From the NCBI RefSeq assembly GCF_000300815.1, contig NZ_AMRX01000006.1, forward strand, positions 558,001 through 622,000: a stretch of 64,000 nucleotides of DNA, given 5' to 3'. Made by a program: the position numbers and the translations under genes. The DNA comes from Gayadomonas joobiniege G7 (GTDB lineage: Bacteria; Pseudomonadota; Gammaproteobacteria; Enterobacterales; Alteromonadaceae). The notes beneath the pieces are model-generated. The model had not been told where the DNA came from. It saw only the letters and a list, made by a program, of their open reading frames with translations, and ran no database searches. Of the stretch, positions 8,953 through 18,197 are shown one piece after another; position 1 is the first letter of the stretch, and every line of letters starts with the position of its first letter.

Positions 8953-10893
8953 ATGTCAGAAATTAAATTAAACGCAGCGCAAATCGAGCTCATCAAAACA
9001 CTGGACCTGTCGTTAACAGTGAGCCAACTTGAAACCTTGTATCAGCAGGATGAACTGGGTAAAGAAGATTTAATAACCTTATTAAAAGTCAGCAACGCCG
9101 CTTACCGTGCTGGTTTTCCTATTATTGATGATGCCAGTTATGATGCCTACCACAAGCAGCTGCAAAATGTAGATCCCGACAATGAGTTTTTAGCAGAAGT
9201 TGAACCTGAAGTTGTGGTTGAGGGTAAAACAGTGACCTTACCCGAGCGTATGTTGTCGACCGACAAAGCTTATTCATTTGACGAGATCAAGCGCTGGATC
9301 AACCGAATTTTAAAAGCCGCTGAACAATTGAATATTGCCGACGATGAAATCCAAATCCGTGTTACACCTAAATTAGACGGATATGCGGCTTATGATGACG
9401 GCGAACGATTATATACTCGTGGTGATGGTTATCGCGGGCAGGATATCAGCCGAGCGTTTGACCGTGGCTTGCAGGTTGCCGGTGATGCAGGCCGGGGATT
9501 AGGGCCTGGCGAAATAGTGATTAGCCAAAGTTATTTTAATCAGGTGCTGAGCGAACATTTTGAAAACTCACGCAATATCCAGGCAGCCATCATCGCAGAA
9601 AAAAAAGTCGATGAAAATGTGCAAAAAGCGATAGATGATGGCGCTTGTGTTTTTTATCCCTTCCGTGCGTTAAACAATTGGACAGGATCGGTTGAACAGC
9701 TGTTAACCGATTTTGATGAAATTTTAGCCAGCTTATGGACAGCGGTTGATTATGATATCGATGGTCTAATTTTAGAAACCACCCATGAGATGATAAAAAA
9801 CCACATGGGCGCAACTCGTAAGTTTCATCGCTGGCAAATAGCCTATAAAATTAATGCTGAAACGGCAGACGTAGAGGTGATAAAAGTTGTACCACAAACG
9901 TCACGCACAGGCAGGGTATCACCGGTTGCTGAGCTAGTTCCAACTAAACTAAGTGGCGCTACTTTAAGCCGAGCGACCGTGCATCATTATAATATGGTTA
10001 AAAGTAACGGCGTTGGCCCGGGCGCTATTGTGCGATTAGTTCGCAGTGGTTTGGTCATCCCCAAAATCGAAGAGGTTATCACACCGGCTAAGGCTGAATT
10101 ACCTGAGTTTTGTCCAAGCTGTGAAACCCACTTAATTTGGGAAGCAGACCATTTAATGTGCCCTAATAAAACAGATTGTCCGGCGCAAACGGAAAATACG
10201 CTGATCCACTTTTTTAAAACTTTAGGGAATGTTGATGGTTTTGGCCCTAAGGTTATTGAAAAGATTTCTGCGCATGGTATAAAACATATTCATCAAATCT
10301 ATCAGCTGACTAAAGAAGACTTTGTTGCATATGGGTTTGGTGATAAAACTTCACAAAACCTAATTGATCAATTAGCGGCCAGTCGCAGTATCGCAATTGA
10401 AGACTGGCGTTTTCTTGCTGCATTTGGTGTGAGCCGGTTAGGTGCAGGCAATTGCGAGCGTTTGTTAGAACATCACTCTTTAGCAGATATATTTGATGTA
10501 ACAGTCGCCGACATGGTGCAAATTGATGGTTTTGCTCAGCTCAGTGCTGAAGCCATTGTAGAAGGGCTAACAAACATTAAAAATGAGTTTTTTAAAGTTT
10601 ACCAGTTAGGCTTTAATCTAACCGCTACCGAAAAGTTAACAGCGGGCGGCCCGTCTGACTCGGCAATCGCCGGGAAAACCATTGTTTTTACCGGATCTAT
10701 GCAACAAGGTTCACGCGCAGATATGGAAAAACAGGCTAAATTGTTAGGCGCTAAAGTGGCTAAGTCGGTCAGTGGAAAAACAGATTATTTAGTGACAGGC
10801 GACAAAGTTGGTGCCAATAAAATTAATGCTGCCAGAGACAAAGGCGTAGAGGTGATTTCTGAAGCAGAGTATTTAGATTTGATCGCTTCTTAA
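8953..10893 (+). CDS. Divergent NAD-dependent DNA ligase (LigA-like, with BRCT)
   Basis: 646 residues with the full LigA domain order. Domain Ia-like N terminus holds AAYRAGFPIIDDASYDAY. Adenylation domain: catalytic K140 in TPKLDGYAAY, then TRGDGYRGQDIS and DIDGLILE. The OB fold contains TSRTGRVSPVAELVP. Zinc-finger cysteines are at 387, 390, 403 and 409, followed by helix-hairpin-helix repeats (NVDGFGPKVIEKI) and a BRCT domain from about 570 (GKTIVFTGSMQ). Compared with E. coli LigA, the Tyr-His NAD contact reads Tyr-Arg, and the glutamate two residues before the lysine is Thr138. It is a probable paralogue of the housekeeping ligase, which is not in this window. An active accessory ligase or a modified-nicotinamide specificity are both possible. 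Confidence 0.82.
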   Translation: MSEIKLNAAQIELIKTLDLSLTVSQLETLYQQDELGKEDLITLLKVSNAAYRAGFPIIDDASYDAYHKQLQNVDPDNEFLAEVEPEVVVEGKTVTLPERMLSTDKAYSFDEIKRWINRILKAAEQLNIADDEIQIRVTPKLDGYAAYDDGERLYTRGDGYRGQDISRAFDRGLQVAGDAGRGLGPGEIVISQSYFNQVLSEHFENSRNIQAAIIAEKKVDENVQKAIDDGACVFYPFRALNNWTGSVEQLLTDFDEILASLWTAVDYDIDGLILETTHEMIKNHMGATRKFHRWQIAYKINAETADVEVIKVVPQTSRTGRVSPVAELVPTKLSGATLSRATVHHYNMVKSNGVGPGAIVRLVRSGLVIPKIEEVITPAKAELPEFCPSCETHLIWEADHLMCPNKTDCPAQTENTLIHFFKTLGNVDGFGPKVIEKISAHGIKHIHQIYQLTKEDFVAYGFGDKTSQNLIDQLAASRSIAIEDWRFLAAFGVSRLGAGNCERLLEHHSLADIFDVTVADMVQIDGFAQLSAEAIVEGLTNIKNEFFKVYQLGFNLTATEKLTAGGPSDSAIAGKTIVFTGSMQQGSRADMEKQAKLLGAKVAKSVSGKTDYLVTGDKVGANKINAARDKGVEVISEAEYLDLIAS

Positions 10894-10900
10894 AAATCAG

Positions 10901-10950
10901 CCCCGGCTGCTTCAGAGTCAGCCTATCATCACTGATTGATAGCGCCGGGG
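10901..10950 (+). terminator. Long stem-loop after the ligase gene
   Basis: CCCCGGC (10901-10907) pairs with GCCGGGG (10944-10950) around a 36-base loop, followed by AATTATTAATTTTATT. The strong GC stem and downstream T-rich sequence suggest termination, but the large loop weakens the call. Confidence 0.45.
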
Positions 10951-11065
10951 AATTATTAATTTTATTGTTGGATTGCTTCTTTTAGCTAACTGCTAATATG
11001 TGGCGGTTTATATCGCCAAAAGGTTCACAATTTGAACTGAAATTTTTGCCTCTTTTTTAAAAGAG

Positions 11066-11090
11066 AACTATTATTTAAATAGTTTTTTTT
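11066..11090 (+). terminator. AT-rich hairpin with T8 run
   Basis: AACTATT and AATAGTT form a seven-base-pair stem with loop ATTTA, directly followed by eight T residues. The tail is classic but the stem is AT-rich. It may back up termination of the ligase transcript or attenuate the cyclase transcript. Confidence 0.5.
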
Positions 11091-11233
11091 ACCGCACTAG
11101 TAGAAGCTGTTAAAGGACGAAATTTTTTAACCAGCAAAGTCCACTTATATATTGGTTTAACGCTTTGCGGTTCTCACCAATAATGTCATGCTCTCTAGGT
11201 AGAGATATTGTAGTTCTAGCAGGGAAGTGATAT

Positions 11234-12361
11234 ATGAACGATTATATAAAAGATACCCTTCCGCGCATATTTAGGTCGCCTCATATAGAGAATAAAAATG
11301 CGCTGAAATCGACTCTGATTCAAATGGGGTGTTACATAGGGTTAGCCATCCATGTATTGTTTTTATATTTTTTCTGGTTTGAAGGTGTTCAATTATTATT
11401 TTTCATTAACCACTTTAGTGTTGCCATGTGGGTTTGGGCCTGTTGGCAAAACTATCGGGGTTATCATGATCAAGCCATTCTTATTGGCTGCACTGAGATT
11501 TTAGTGCATGCATTTACGGCTGTGTCTGTGCTTGGGTACGGTTCTGGTTTTCAATTTTATTTATGGCCAGTTGCGTGTTTAATTACACTATCGCCACTGT
11601 TAAAACAACTGGTTGCTGGTTGTATTGCCCTTAGTTTTATAGTTATCTTTGCAGTTTTACATTTTTATTATTACGAGATTATACCACCAGATAACTTAGT
11701 CAGTTATTTACCCTGGATGTATACCCTTAATGCGATTATTGCGGCAGTACCTCTGTTACTTGGTGTTATGTTGGTTCGTTCTATCACCGAAAAACAACGA
11801 AATAAATTAACCAATATGGCCATTAAAGATGAATTAACGGATTTATATAACCGTAGATATTTGAATACTTTTTTTGAAAGCCAGGCTAAATTAGCAAAAC
11901 GTCAGCCGTCTGGTAGTTTTTGTTTTGCATTGGCGGATATAGATTTTTTTAAAAAAATAAATGATACCTATGGTCATGATGAAGGGGATCGTGTTCTTAA
12001 AGATGTCGCTTTCGTATTTAAAAAGTCGACCCGTGAATCAGATTTAGTTTGCCGCTGGGGTGGGGAAGAATTTGTGATTATACTCATGGGTACCCATTTA
12101 AAAGATGCAACCCGCATCATAGTCGATATTAAAAATGCAATATTTGACCAGGTGCATATCAGCCAGGATGAAGAAAAAAAAGTAACCGCCAGTTTTGGTG
12201 TGGTTAAATGGGACGGTCAAGAATCATTACACGAATTGAATAAAAGGGCAGATGAATTGCTTTATGCAGCAAAAGCAGCTGGCCGAAACCGGGTCTTAAA
12301 TGAAAACTTTCGTCAGACCTTGAGTCAGCAGCTAACTACTTCTGCTATTGAACCGCACTAA
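11234..12361 (+). CDS. Membrane-anchored GGDEF diguanylate cyclase
   Basis: Makes cyclic di-GMP from two GTP. It is 375 residues. The first 190 contain about six hydrophobic segments (LIQMGCYIGLAIHVLFLYFFW, LPWMYTLNAIIAAVPLLLGVML) forming a membrane sensor module of MASE type. The GGDEF domain follows, starting KDELTDLYNRRYLN, with active-site GGEEF at 275-279. An inhibitory I-site, RESD at 266-269, lies five residues before it, so product feedback is expected. The 3' end abuts the convergent yciK stop without a gap. The signal sensed is unknown. Confidence 0.92.
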   Translation: MNDYIKDTLPRIFRSPHIENKNALKSTLIQMGCYIGLAIHVLFLYFFWFEGVQLLFFINHFSVAMWVWACWQNYRGYHDQAILIGCTEILVHAFTAVSVLGYGSGFQFYLWPVACLITLSPLLKQLVAGCIALSFIVIFAVLHFYYYEIIPPDNLVSYLPWMYTLNAIIAAVPLLLGVMLVRSITEKQRNKLTNMAIKDELTDLYNRRYLNTFFESQAKLAKRQPSGSFCFALADIDFFKKINDTYGHDEGDRVLKDVAFVFKKSTRESDLVCRWGGEEFVIILMGTHLKDATRIIVDIKNAIFDQVHISQDEEKKVTASFGVVKWDGQESLHELNKRADELLYAAKAAGRNRVLNENFRQTLSQQLTTSAIEPH

Positions 12362-13120
12362 TTATTGTGCGTTGACTGATTGTCCATTGTATTGGTGACT
12401 GGCAGGTGATAATAAATAGACGTACAAAGGGGCAACCTCTGCGGGTTGTTGCAATTGGCTGGCATCTTCTGCTGGATAAGCATTTCGGCGCATTTCGGTC
12501 GCTGTGGCTCCTGGGTTGATGCAATTAAAACGTATTTTTGTATTGTCGTATTCATCTGCTAATACCTGCATCATGCCTTCGGTTGCAAATTTAGAGATTG
12601 CATAAGGCCCCCAAAAAGCCCGGCCCTTACGGCCAACCGATGATGAACTGAATACGACAGACGCCGAAGCGGATTTTTTTAATACCGGAAGTAGGGCTTT
12701 CATTAACACAAATGGCGCAGTGACATTTACTTTAAACACATTTTCTATCATGTCGGTTGGGAATTGCTCAAATGGCATTACACTGCCAAGTTGGCCCGCA
12801 CAATGGGCAATGCCATCTAAGCAGCCAAACGTTTGCTCTATTGTTAGCGCAAAATCCCGATAGTTTTGCTCAGTTGCACCTGCTAGATCCATAGGGACAA
12901 TGGCGGGTTCTTTAACATTTTGTTTAAGCGCCATAATCTCGTCATAGGTTTGTTCTAACTTAGCGGTTGTTTTGCCTAGTAAAATCACTTCTGCGCCATA
13001 GTGAGCACAAGCGATCGCGGTCGCTTTGCCAATACCTGCACCCGCACCTGTTACTAAAATGGTTTTATTGTTAAGACATGCGTCTTGATTAAAATAGTCT
13101 ATTTTCATCATGTTCTTCAT
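12362..13120 (-). CDS. yciK: YciK-type short-chain dehydrogenase/reductase
   Basis: NAD(P)-dependent oxidoreductase of the SDR family, 252 residues. The Rossmann motif is TILVTGAGAGIGKATAIACA (about residue 18). The catalytic serine lies in VVFSSSSVGRKGRAFWG, with YAISK supplying tyrosine and lysine. The block KFATEGMMQVLADEY followed by NCINPGATATEMR is characteristic of YciK. The substrate of this family is not established. It overlaps the panB stop by four bases (ATGA), so the two genes are translationally coupled. An alternative ATG pair lies 9-12 bases in. Confidence 0.85.
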   Translation of the reverse strand: MKNMMKIDYFNQDACLNNKTILVTGAGAGIGKATAIACAHYGAEVILLGKTTAKLEQTYDEIMALKQNVKEPAIVPMDLAGATEQNYRDFALTIEQTFGCLDGIAHCAGQLGSVMPFEQFPTDMIENVFKVNVTAPFVLMKALLPVLKKSASASVVFSSSSVGRKGRAFWGPYAISKFATEGMMQVLADEYDNTKIRFNCINPGATATEMRRNAYPAEDASQLQQPAEVAPLYVYLLSPASHQYNGQSVNAQ

Positions 13121-13869
13121 TCAGGAAAGGTTTTTGCTTCAACTTCGTTTTTGTATTGGTTGGCAACTTCTAAAATACGGTCACTCATTTGGGCATATTG
13201 TTTAGAGAATGGTGGCCAATAATCACCAATACCTAATGCATCATTAATTACCAGAACCTGGCCGTCGGTTTGTGCGCCAGCGCCTATGCCAATCGTTGGG
13301 ATATTGAGTTCGGCGGTTATTTTAGCACCTAACTCGGCTGGGATATGTTCAACCACTAACATGCCCGCGCCAGCGTTTTGCAGCTTGATTGAATCTAATA
13401 AAATTTGTTCTGCTTCTTGTGCGTCACGGCCAACCTTTTTAAAACTGGTCGCTTTTTGTGGTGTTAACCCTGTGTGAGCGACCACCTCAATTCCAGCTGC
13501 ACAAATGTGTTCAATCGCATCAAAATACGGGCCTTCTAATTTTACGCTGTCGGCACCCGCAGCGATAAGTTTTTTCGCATTTTCAACGGCTTGTGTTGGG
13601 CTCTCGTATGACAAGTGTGGTAAATCACCAATAATATGGGTATTGGGCGCACCGCGGCGTACTGCCGCAACATGATAGAGCATATGCTCCATAGTGACAT
13701 CTCGGGTGCTGGCAAAACCCATCTCGACCATACCGACAGAATCACCGACTAAAATCACTGGGATACCTGCTTGTTCTAAACTGCGTGCCACTGGACAATT
13801 GTAGGCCGTTAGCATAGCGATGCGTTGCTTGCCCTTTAATGAGGCTAATGCTTGTAGACTTAATTTCAT
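13117..13869 (-). CDS. panB: 3-methyl-2-oxobutanoate hydroxymethyltransferase (ketopantoate hydroxymethyltransferase)
   Basis: First step of pantothenate synthesis: transfers a hydroxymethyl group from methylene-tetrahydrofolate to 2-oxoisovalerate, forming ketopantoate. About 250 residues (family about 260). Motifs are MLTAYNCPVARSLEQAGI, ILVGDSVGMVEMGF, DLPHLSY, AGADSVKLEG and GIGAGAQTDGQVLVINDALG. The start is uncertain: a TTG at 13875 and an ATG at 13869 are both in frame and neither has a strong ribosome site. panC is not adjacent, unlike many gammaproteobacteria; yciK follows instead. Confidence 0.93.
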   Translation of the reverse strand: MKLSLQALASLKGKQRIAMLTAYNCPVARSLEQAGIPVILVGDSVGMVEMGFASTRDVTMEHMLYHVAAVRRGAPNTHIIGDLPHLSYESPTQAVENAKKLIAAGADSVKLEGPYFDAIEHICAAGIEVVAHTGLTPQKATSFKKVGRDAQEAEQILLDSIKLQNAGAGMLVVEHIPAELGAKITAELNIPTIGIGAGAQTDGQVLVINDALGIGDYWPPFSKQYAQMSDRILEVANQYKNEVEAKTFPE

Positions 13870-14072
13870 CTTCAATCAGGCGCGCCAACCGCTTTAGGCT
13901 GTGGCAGTCCGCCCCTCCATAATTTGTTATAACAGCTTGATTTTTCGACCCCAAAGCATACTACAAATATGGACTTTTAGAGAACTCAGATCGTAAAAAA
14001 ATCAACTGCGACTAGTTATAATGATTTTTTTCCTGTTATGATGGACTTAAACAACAAATAAGGAAGCAAAAT

Positions 14073-14501
14073 ATGGCGATTGAACGTACTCTTTCAATAA
14101 TTAAACCCAATGCAGTTGTTGATAACAATATCGGTCAGATTATAGCTAGATTAGAAACAGCTGGTTTACAGGTTGCTGGCATGAAGATGCTGCAACTTGA
14201 CCGCATGCAAGCAGAAGGTTTTTATGCTGAACATAAAGGAAAGTCGTTTTTTGAAATTCTAATGACTTTTTTAACGTCAGCGCCTGTTGTTGTTATGGTG
14301 TTGCAAGGTGAAAATGCAATTGAAAAATACCGTGATATCATGGGCGCAACCGATCCGGCTGAAGCTGAACCAGGCACATTAAGAGCTGATTTTGGCGGTG
14401 AAATAGTCACCTACAATGCGGTGCATGGTTCTGATAGCGAAGACAGTGCAGCCCGGGAAATAGCTTATTTTTTTGCAGATAGTGAAGTTTTTAACTATTA
14501 A
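14073..14501 (+). CDS. ndk: Nucleoside diphosphate kinase
   Basis: Balances nucleoside triphosphates by passing the gamma phosphate through a phosphohistidine. It is 142 residues, with [14 protein letters not shown] at the N terminus and the active-site histidine H118 in [16 protein letters not shown]. Ribosome site AAGGAAG precedes the ATG. Upstream of rlmN, a common gammaproteobacterial order, and divergent from panB. Confidence 0.98.
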   Translation: MAIERTLSIIKPNAVVDNNIGQIIARLETAGLQVAGMKMLQLDRMQAEGFYAEHKGKSFFEILMTFLTSAPVVVMVLQGENAIEKYRDIMGATDPAEAEPGTLRADFGGEIVTYNAVHGSDSEDSAAREIAYFFADSEVFNY

Positions 14502-14593
14502 TCGATAAAAACTTTGTTCTTGAGCAGTGTATAATTGCATTCATTCTATATTGCCGTAAAATTGCCAGCCAGTTATTAACACAGGTGACCTGA

Positions 14594-15718
14594 ATGAATG
14601 CTCAACAAGCTAAAATAAACTTACTCAATTTAACCCGTGAAGGCATGCGTGAGTTATTTGCCTCAATGGGAGAAAAGTCTTTTCGTGCCGATCAAGCAAT
14701 GAAGTGGATTTACCACTACGGGATGGATAACTTCTCAGAGATGAGTAATTTTAGTAAAGCCTTACGGGCACAATTAGCTGAAACCTGTGTGATTGAAGGC
14801 CCTAAAATTAATGTGCGTCAGCAGAGTTCAGATGGCACAATAAAATACGCAATGATTTTAGATGGCGGTCAAGAGGTGGAAACCGTTTGGATCCCAGATG
14901 GAGATAGAGCCACTTTATGTGTTTCTAGCCAAGTGGGGTGTGCGCTGGAATGTACTTTCTGTTCAACTGCTCAGCAGGGATTTAACCGCAATCTGACGGT
15001 CGCTGAAATTATTGGCCAAGTCTGGCAGGTCGCCAGAGATATAGGTCCGGTTAAAGTGACCAATAAACGTCCAATTACAAATATTGTTATGATGGGTATG
15101 GGTGAGCCTCTATTAAATATGGCTAACTTAGTGCCTGCGTTAGAACTTATGATGGATGATCTGGCATTTGGGTTATCTAAACGTCGAGTGACAGTTTCAA
15201 CCTCTGGTGTTGTACCTGCGTTAGATAAATTAAAAGAAAAAGTGGATGTTGCGTTAGCGATTTCACTGCATGCGCCAAATGATGAACTGCGTGATGAAAT
15301 TGTACCTATTAACAAAAAATATAATATTGAGACCTTTTTAGCAGCATCTCGTCGTTATATTGATGGCTCTAAAGCAAATGAAAAAGTGACCGTTGAATAT
15401 GTCATGTTAGACCATATCAACGATAGTACTGATCAAGCGCACGAGTTGGCAAAAGCACTCAAAGATACACCGTCAAAAATTAACCTGATTCCATTTAATC
15501 CATTTCCGGGTAGCCCATACGGGCGCTCCAGTAATTCACGTATCGATCGTTTTGCTAAAGTGTTGGCTGAATATGGTTATACCACTGTGGTTCGACGAAC
15601 GCGTGGTGACGACATAGATGCCGCTTGTGGTCAACTTGTTGGTGACGTGGTTGACCGTACAAAACGTATGCTTAAAAAACAACAAAAAGGTCAATCTTTG
15701 AATGTTAAAATGGTCTAA
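14594..15718 (+). CDS. rlmN: 23S rRNA/tRNA adenine-C2 methyltransferase RlmN
   Basis: Radical-SAM enzyme making m2A2503 in 23S rRNA and m2A37 in some tRNAs. It is 374 residues. The 4Fe-4S cluster cysteines are C116, C120 and C123 ([15 protein letters not shown]). MGMGEPLLN and the C-terminal cysteine in DIDAACGQL (the second methyl-transfer cysteine) are present. The start of pilW overlaps its last 17 bases. Head of the rlmN–pilW–rodZ–ispG run. Confidence 0.98.
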   Translation: MNAQQAKINLLNLTREGMRELFASMGEKSFRADQAMKWIYHYGMDNFSEMSNFSKALRAQLAETCVIEGPKINVRQQSSDGTIKYAMILDGGQEVETVWIPDGDRATLCVSSQVGCALECTFCSTAQQGFNRNLTVAEIIGQVWQVARDIGPVKVTNKRPITNIVMMGMGEPLLNMANLVPALELMMDDLAFGLSKRRVTVSTSGVVPALDKLKEKVDVALAISLHAPNDELRDEIVPINKKYNIETFLAASRRYIDGSKANEKVTVEYVMLDHINDSTDQAHELAKALKDTPSKINLIPFNPFPGSPYGRSSNSRIDRFAKVLAEYGYTTVVRRTRGDDIDAACGQLVGDVVDRTKRMLKKQQKGQSLNVKMV

Positions 15719-16499
15719 AGCATCAAGCTTGTTAACTGCTTTTATTTTTGCTAGCCAGTTGGCAGGCTGCGTGAGTCAGACGACCTATGTTAATTCAGAA
15801 AAACCTTTTTACAATACTCAACATAGCCCAGAAGAAGCGGCCAGTAACCGAATTTCTCTAGGGCTCAAATATTTAGAAAAAGGCAACTCAGCTCGGGCTA
15901 AACTAAATATAGATAAGGCCATAGAGTTAGCGCCTGATATGGCGCAGGCCCATTATACCCTGGCTTATTATTATCAGGTGGTTAAAGAGTATGAAAAAGC
16001 GGATCAAACGTATCAAAAAGTAATTCGGATGGCCCCAAATAACGCAGATGCGCTGAACAATTATGGGGTGTTTTTATGTCAGCAAGGCCAAATTGAAAAA
16101 GCACAACAAATGTTGCAAGCGGCTCTTGAAGTTGAGTCTTATGTCAGAGTCGCACAGACGTATGAAAACTTAGGCATTTGTTTATTTGACCACGATCGGG
16201 AACAATTTGCAGAAAAGACCATCCAATACTTGCAACGCGCACTGGCGCACGATGCCAGGCGGTTAAAATCAATCGAAGTTTTACAACAAATTTTTGCAGA
16301 GCAAAAAAACTGGGCTCAAGCGCTTTATTATTCCCAGCGTGCACTGGATATTAAAGGCATAGACGCAGATAGTCTATGGAACGCCTACAAACTCGCCATT
16401 CTTGCCGACCAACAAAAACAAGCGCAAGAATACGCACGCGTATTGTTAACCCGGTTTGCAAGCTCTGCGCAAGCAGAGAAATTAAGGCAGACTTTATAA
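15702..16499 (+). CDS. pilW: Type IV pilus biogenesis/stability lipoprotein PilW (PilF)
   Basis: Outer-membrane pilotin that helps PilQ secretin assembly. It is 265 residues. The signal peptide ends in lipobox LAGC, then tetratricopeptide repeats fill the protein ([60 protein letters not shown]). It sits between rlmN and rodZ, as in other gammaproteobacteria. Its stop overlaps the rodZ start by one base (TAATG). Confidence 0.92.
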   Translation: MLKWSKASSLLTAFIFASQLAGCVSQTTYVNSEKPFYNTQHSPEEAASNRISLGLKYLEKGNSARAKLNIDKAIELAPDMAQAHYTLAYYYQVVKEYEKADQTYQKVIRMAPNNADALNNYGVFLCQQGQIEKAQQMLQAALEVESYVRVAQTYENLGICLFDHDREQFAEKTIQYLQRALAHDARRLKSIEVLQQIFAEQKNWAQALYYSQRALDIKGIDADSLWNAYKLAILADQQKQAQEYARVLLTRFASSAQAEKLRQTL

Positions 16500-16981
16500 T
16501 GAATACCGATACCCAGCAGGAACCGGAAGAGACGTCGCCAACCTCTCAGATAGGCACGGCGCTTCGGCAAGCGCGCCAGACATTAGGGTTGTCTGAGCTG
16601 GATGTTGCAAACAGCCTGAACCTAAAAGCTGAAACTGTCAGTCAGTTAGAAACTGAGCAATTTGATAAAATTGTATCGCCTACCTACGTGAAAGGGTATC
16701 TTCGCAGTTATGCTAAGCTTGTCGATTTGAACCCAGAGCACATAGTTGAGCAATATAAAAAGAGTCAGCCGCAAGCCACCCAATCTAAAAACCGCTTACA
16801 TGGTTTGACTAGTAAAAATGTTGTAGAATCTGCGGATGCTAAATTTGGCTGGGTAGGGACTATTCTCGTTATTATAATTATAGCCTTAATCGCTTTTTGG
16901 TGGTGGCAAGGTCAGCCGACAACGGTTTCGCAAAGCGGTTGGCAGCCTGAATCCTCAGTCGAATTACAACAGAACTCTTAG
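16499..16981 (+). CDS. rodZ: RodZ-like protein lacking the periplasmic domain
   Basis: 160 residues from ATG at 16499. A helix-turn-helix of the RodZ type (IGTALRQARQTLGLSELDVA, SPTYVKGYLRSYAKLVDLNP) binds MreB in characterised homologues. One membrane segment (WVGTILVIIIIALIAFWWW) follows, then only about 25 residues before the stop. Typical gammaproteobacterial RodZ has about 280-340 residues with a periplasmic beta domain after the membrane helix, which is absent here. The longer frame beginning at 16376 is the wrong start, because it runs through pilW. ispG starts 11 bases later. Confidence 0.85.
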   Translation: MNTDTQQEPEETSPTSQIGTALRQARQTLGLSELDVANSLNLKAETVSQLETEQFDKIVSPTYVKGYLRSYAKLVDLNPEHIVEQYKKSQPQATQSKNRLHGLTSKNVVESADAKFGWVGTILVIIIIALIAFWWWQGQPTTVSQSGWQPESSVELQQNS

Positions 16982-16992
16982 GTTAAAACTTG

Positions 16993-18111
16993 ATGTTTAC
17001 AGAAAATCCAATCAAACGAAAAAAAACAAAAAAGATATGGGTCGGTGATGTTGCAATTGGTGGCGATGCACCGATTGCCGTGCAGTCGATGACCAATACA
17101 CTGACCACAGATGTTGCGGCGACTGTTGCTCAAATTAAACGCATACAGGATGCCGGCGGCGATTTGGTGCGTGTTTCTGTACCAACCATGGAAGCGGCAG
17201 AAGCTTTTAAGTTAATTAAACAGCAAACTGAGATCCCGTTAGTTGCTGATATTCATTTTGACTATCGAATAGCATTAAAGGTGGCGGAATACGGGGTGGA
17301 TTGTTTGCGCATCAACCCTGGGAATATTGGTCGTGAAGACAGGATCAGAGCGGTTGTTGATTGTGCTCGTGATAAAAATATTCCGATCCGAATTGGGGTT
17401 AACGGCGGCTCATTAGAAAAAGACTTGCAAGAAAAATACGGTGAGCCAACGGCGCAAGCTCTGCTTGAGTCGGCGATGCGTCATGTTGATATTTTAGATC
17501 GGCTTAACTTTGATCAATTTAAAGTCAGTGTAAAAGCATCGGATGTTTTTTTAGCCGTGGATGCATATCGTTTATTATCTTCGCAAATAAACAATCCATT
17601 ACACCTAGGCATTACCGAAGCCGGCGGTGCTCGTACCGGTGCGGTTAAATCTGCGATTGGTCTGGGCATTTTATTAAACGAGGGCATAGGGGATACTTTA
17701 CGTATTTCACTGGCTGCTGATCCAGTTGAAGAAATCAAAGTAGGTTTTGACATTTTAAAATCATTACGCATTCGCTCACGTGGTATTAATTTTATTGCTT
17801 GCCCAAGTTGTTCACGGCAAGAGTTTGATGTGATTAAAACCGTAAATGAACTTGAGCAGAGATTAGAAGATGTCACTACACCTATGTCGGTATCTATTAT
17901 AGGTTGTGTTGTAAATGGCCCAGGTGAAGCTTTAGCGTCGGATATAGGTTTAGCCGGTGCACAGAATAAAAGTGGCTTTTATATTGAAGGTGAGCGTCAA
18001 AAAGAGCGCATTGATAATGATAAGCTGGTTGAAACATTGGAGCGTCAAATTCGTGCCCAAGCCAATAAAATGGATAAAAATCTTAGGATTAAGGTCACTA
18101 ATGCGAGCTAA
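16993..18111 (+). CDS. ispG: 4-hydroxy-3-methylbut-2-en-1-yl diphosphate synthase (flavodoxin)
   Basis: Penultimate enzyme of the MEP isoprenoid pathway, converting MEcPP to HMBPP with a 4Fe-4S cluster. It is 372 residues. Motifs are [12 protein letters not shown] near the start, [13 protein letters not shown], and the cluster cysteines in [12 protein letters not shown] and [11 protein letters not shown]. The ATG at 16993 is preferred to the TTG directly upstream. Between rodZ and hisS, the standard gammaproteobacterial order. Confidence 0.98.
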   Translation: MFTENPIKRKKTKKIWVGDVAIGGDAPIAVQSMTNTLTTDVAATVAQIKRIQDAGGDLVRVSVPTMEAAEAFKLIKQQTEIPLVADIHFDYRIALKVAEYGVDCLRINPGNIGREDRIRAVVDCARDKNIPIRIGVNGGSLEKDLQEKYGEPTAQALLESAMRHVDILDRLNFDQFKVSVKASDVFLAVDAYRLLSSQINNPLHLGITEAGGARTGAVKSAIGLGILLNEGIGDTLRISLAADPVEEIKVGFDILKSLRIRSRGINFIACPSCSRQEFDVIKTVNELEQRLEDVTTPMSVSIIGCVVNGPGEALASDIGLAGAQNKSGFYIEGERQKERIDNDKLVETLERQIRAQANKMDKNLRIKVTNAS

Positions 18112-18112
18112 T

Positions 18113-18141
18113 TTGGTAATTTAGTGTTACTGGCCTATAAT
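18113..18141 (+). promoter_or_regulatory. Predicted sigma70 promoter of hisS
   Basis: TTGGTA (18113-18118) and a consensus TATAAT (18136-18141) are spaced by 17 bases, giving a start near 18148 and a leader of about 50 bases before the GTG of hisS. Confidence 0.65.
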
Positions 18142-18197
18142 CTCGCGTCGAATTAAATAAATAAACAATTACAGCAGAATTTTTACAGGATTTCAGA

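Larger units (their letters stand above)
10894..11233. other. 340-base gene-free stretch between ligase and diguanylate cyclase
   Basis: No reading frame with coding character on either strand. It holds two hairpins annotated separately (10901-10950 and 11066-11090) and the AT-rich leader of the downstream cyclase gene, whose ribosome site AGGGAAG is at the end. No tRNA or riboswitch-like fold was recognised. Confidence 0.6.

Noticed and set aside
10894-11233. Possible tRNA or riboswitch in the longest gene-free stretch
   Set aside because: No cloverleaf, T-arm consensus or known riboswitch core could be found; only terminator-like hairpins.
16376-16498. N-terminal extension of the RodZ-like frame
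   Set aside because: It overlaps pilW out of frame, has no ribosome site, and the ATG at 16499 joins the pilW stop.
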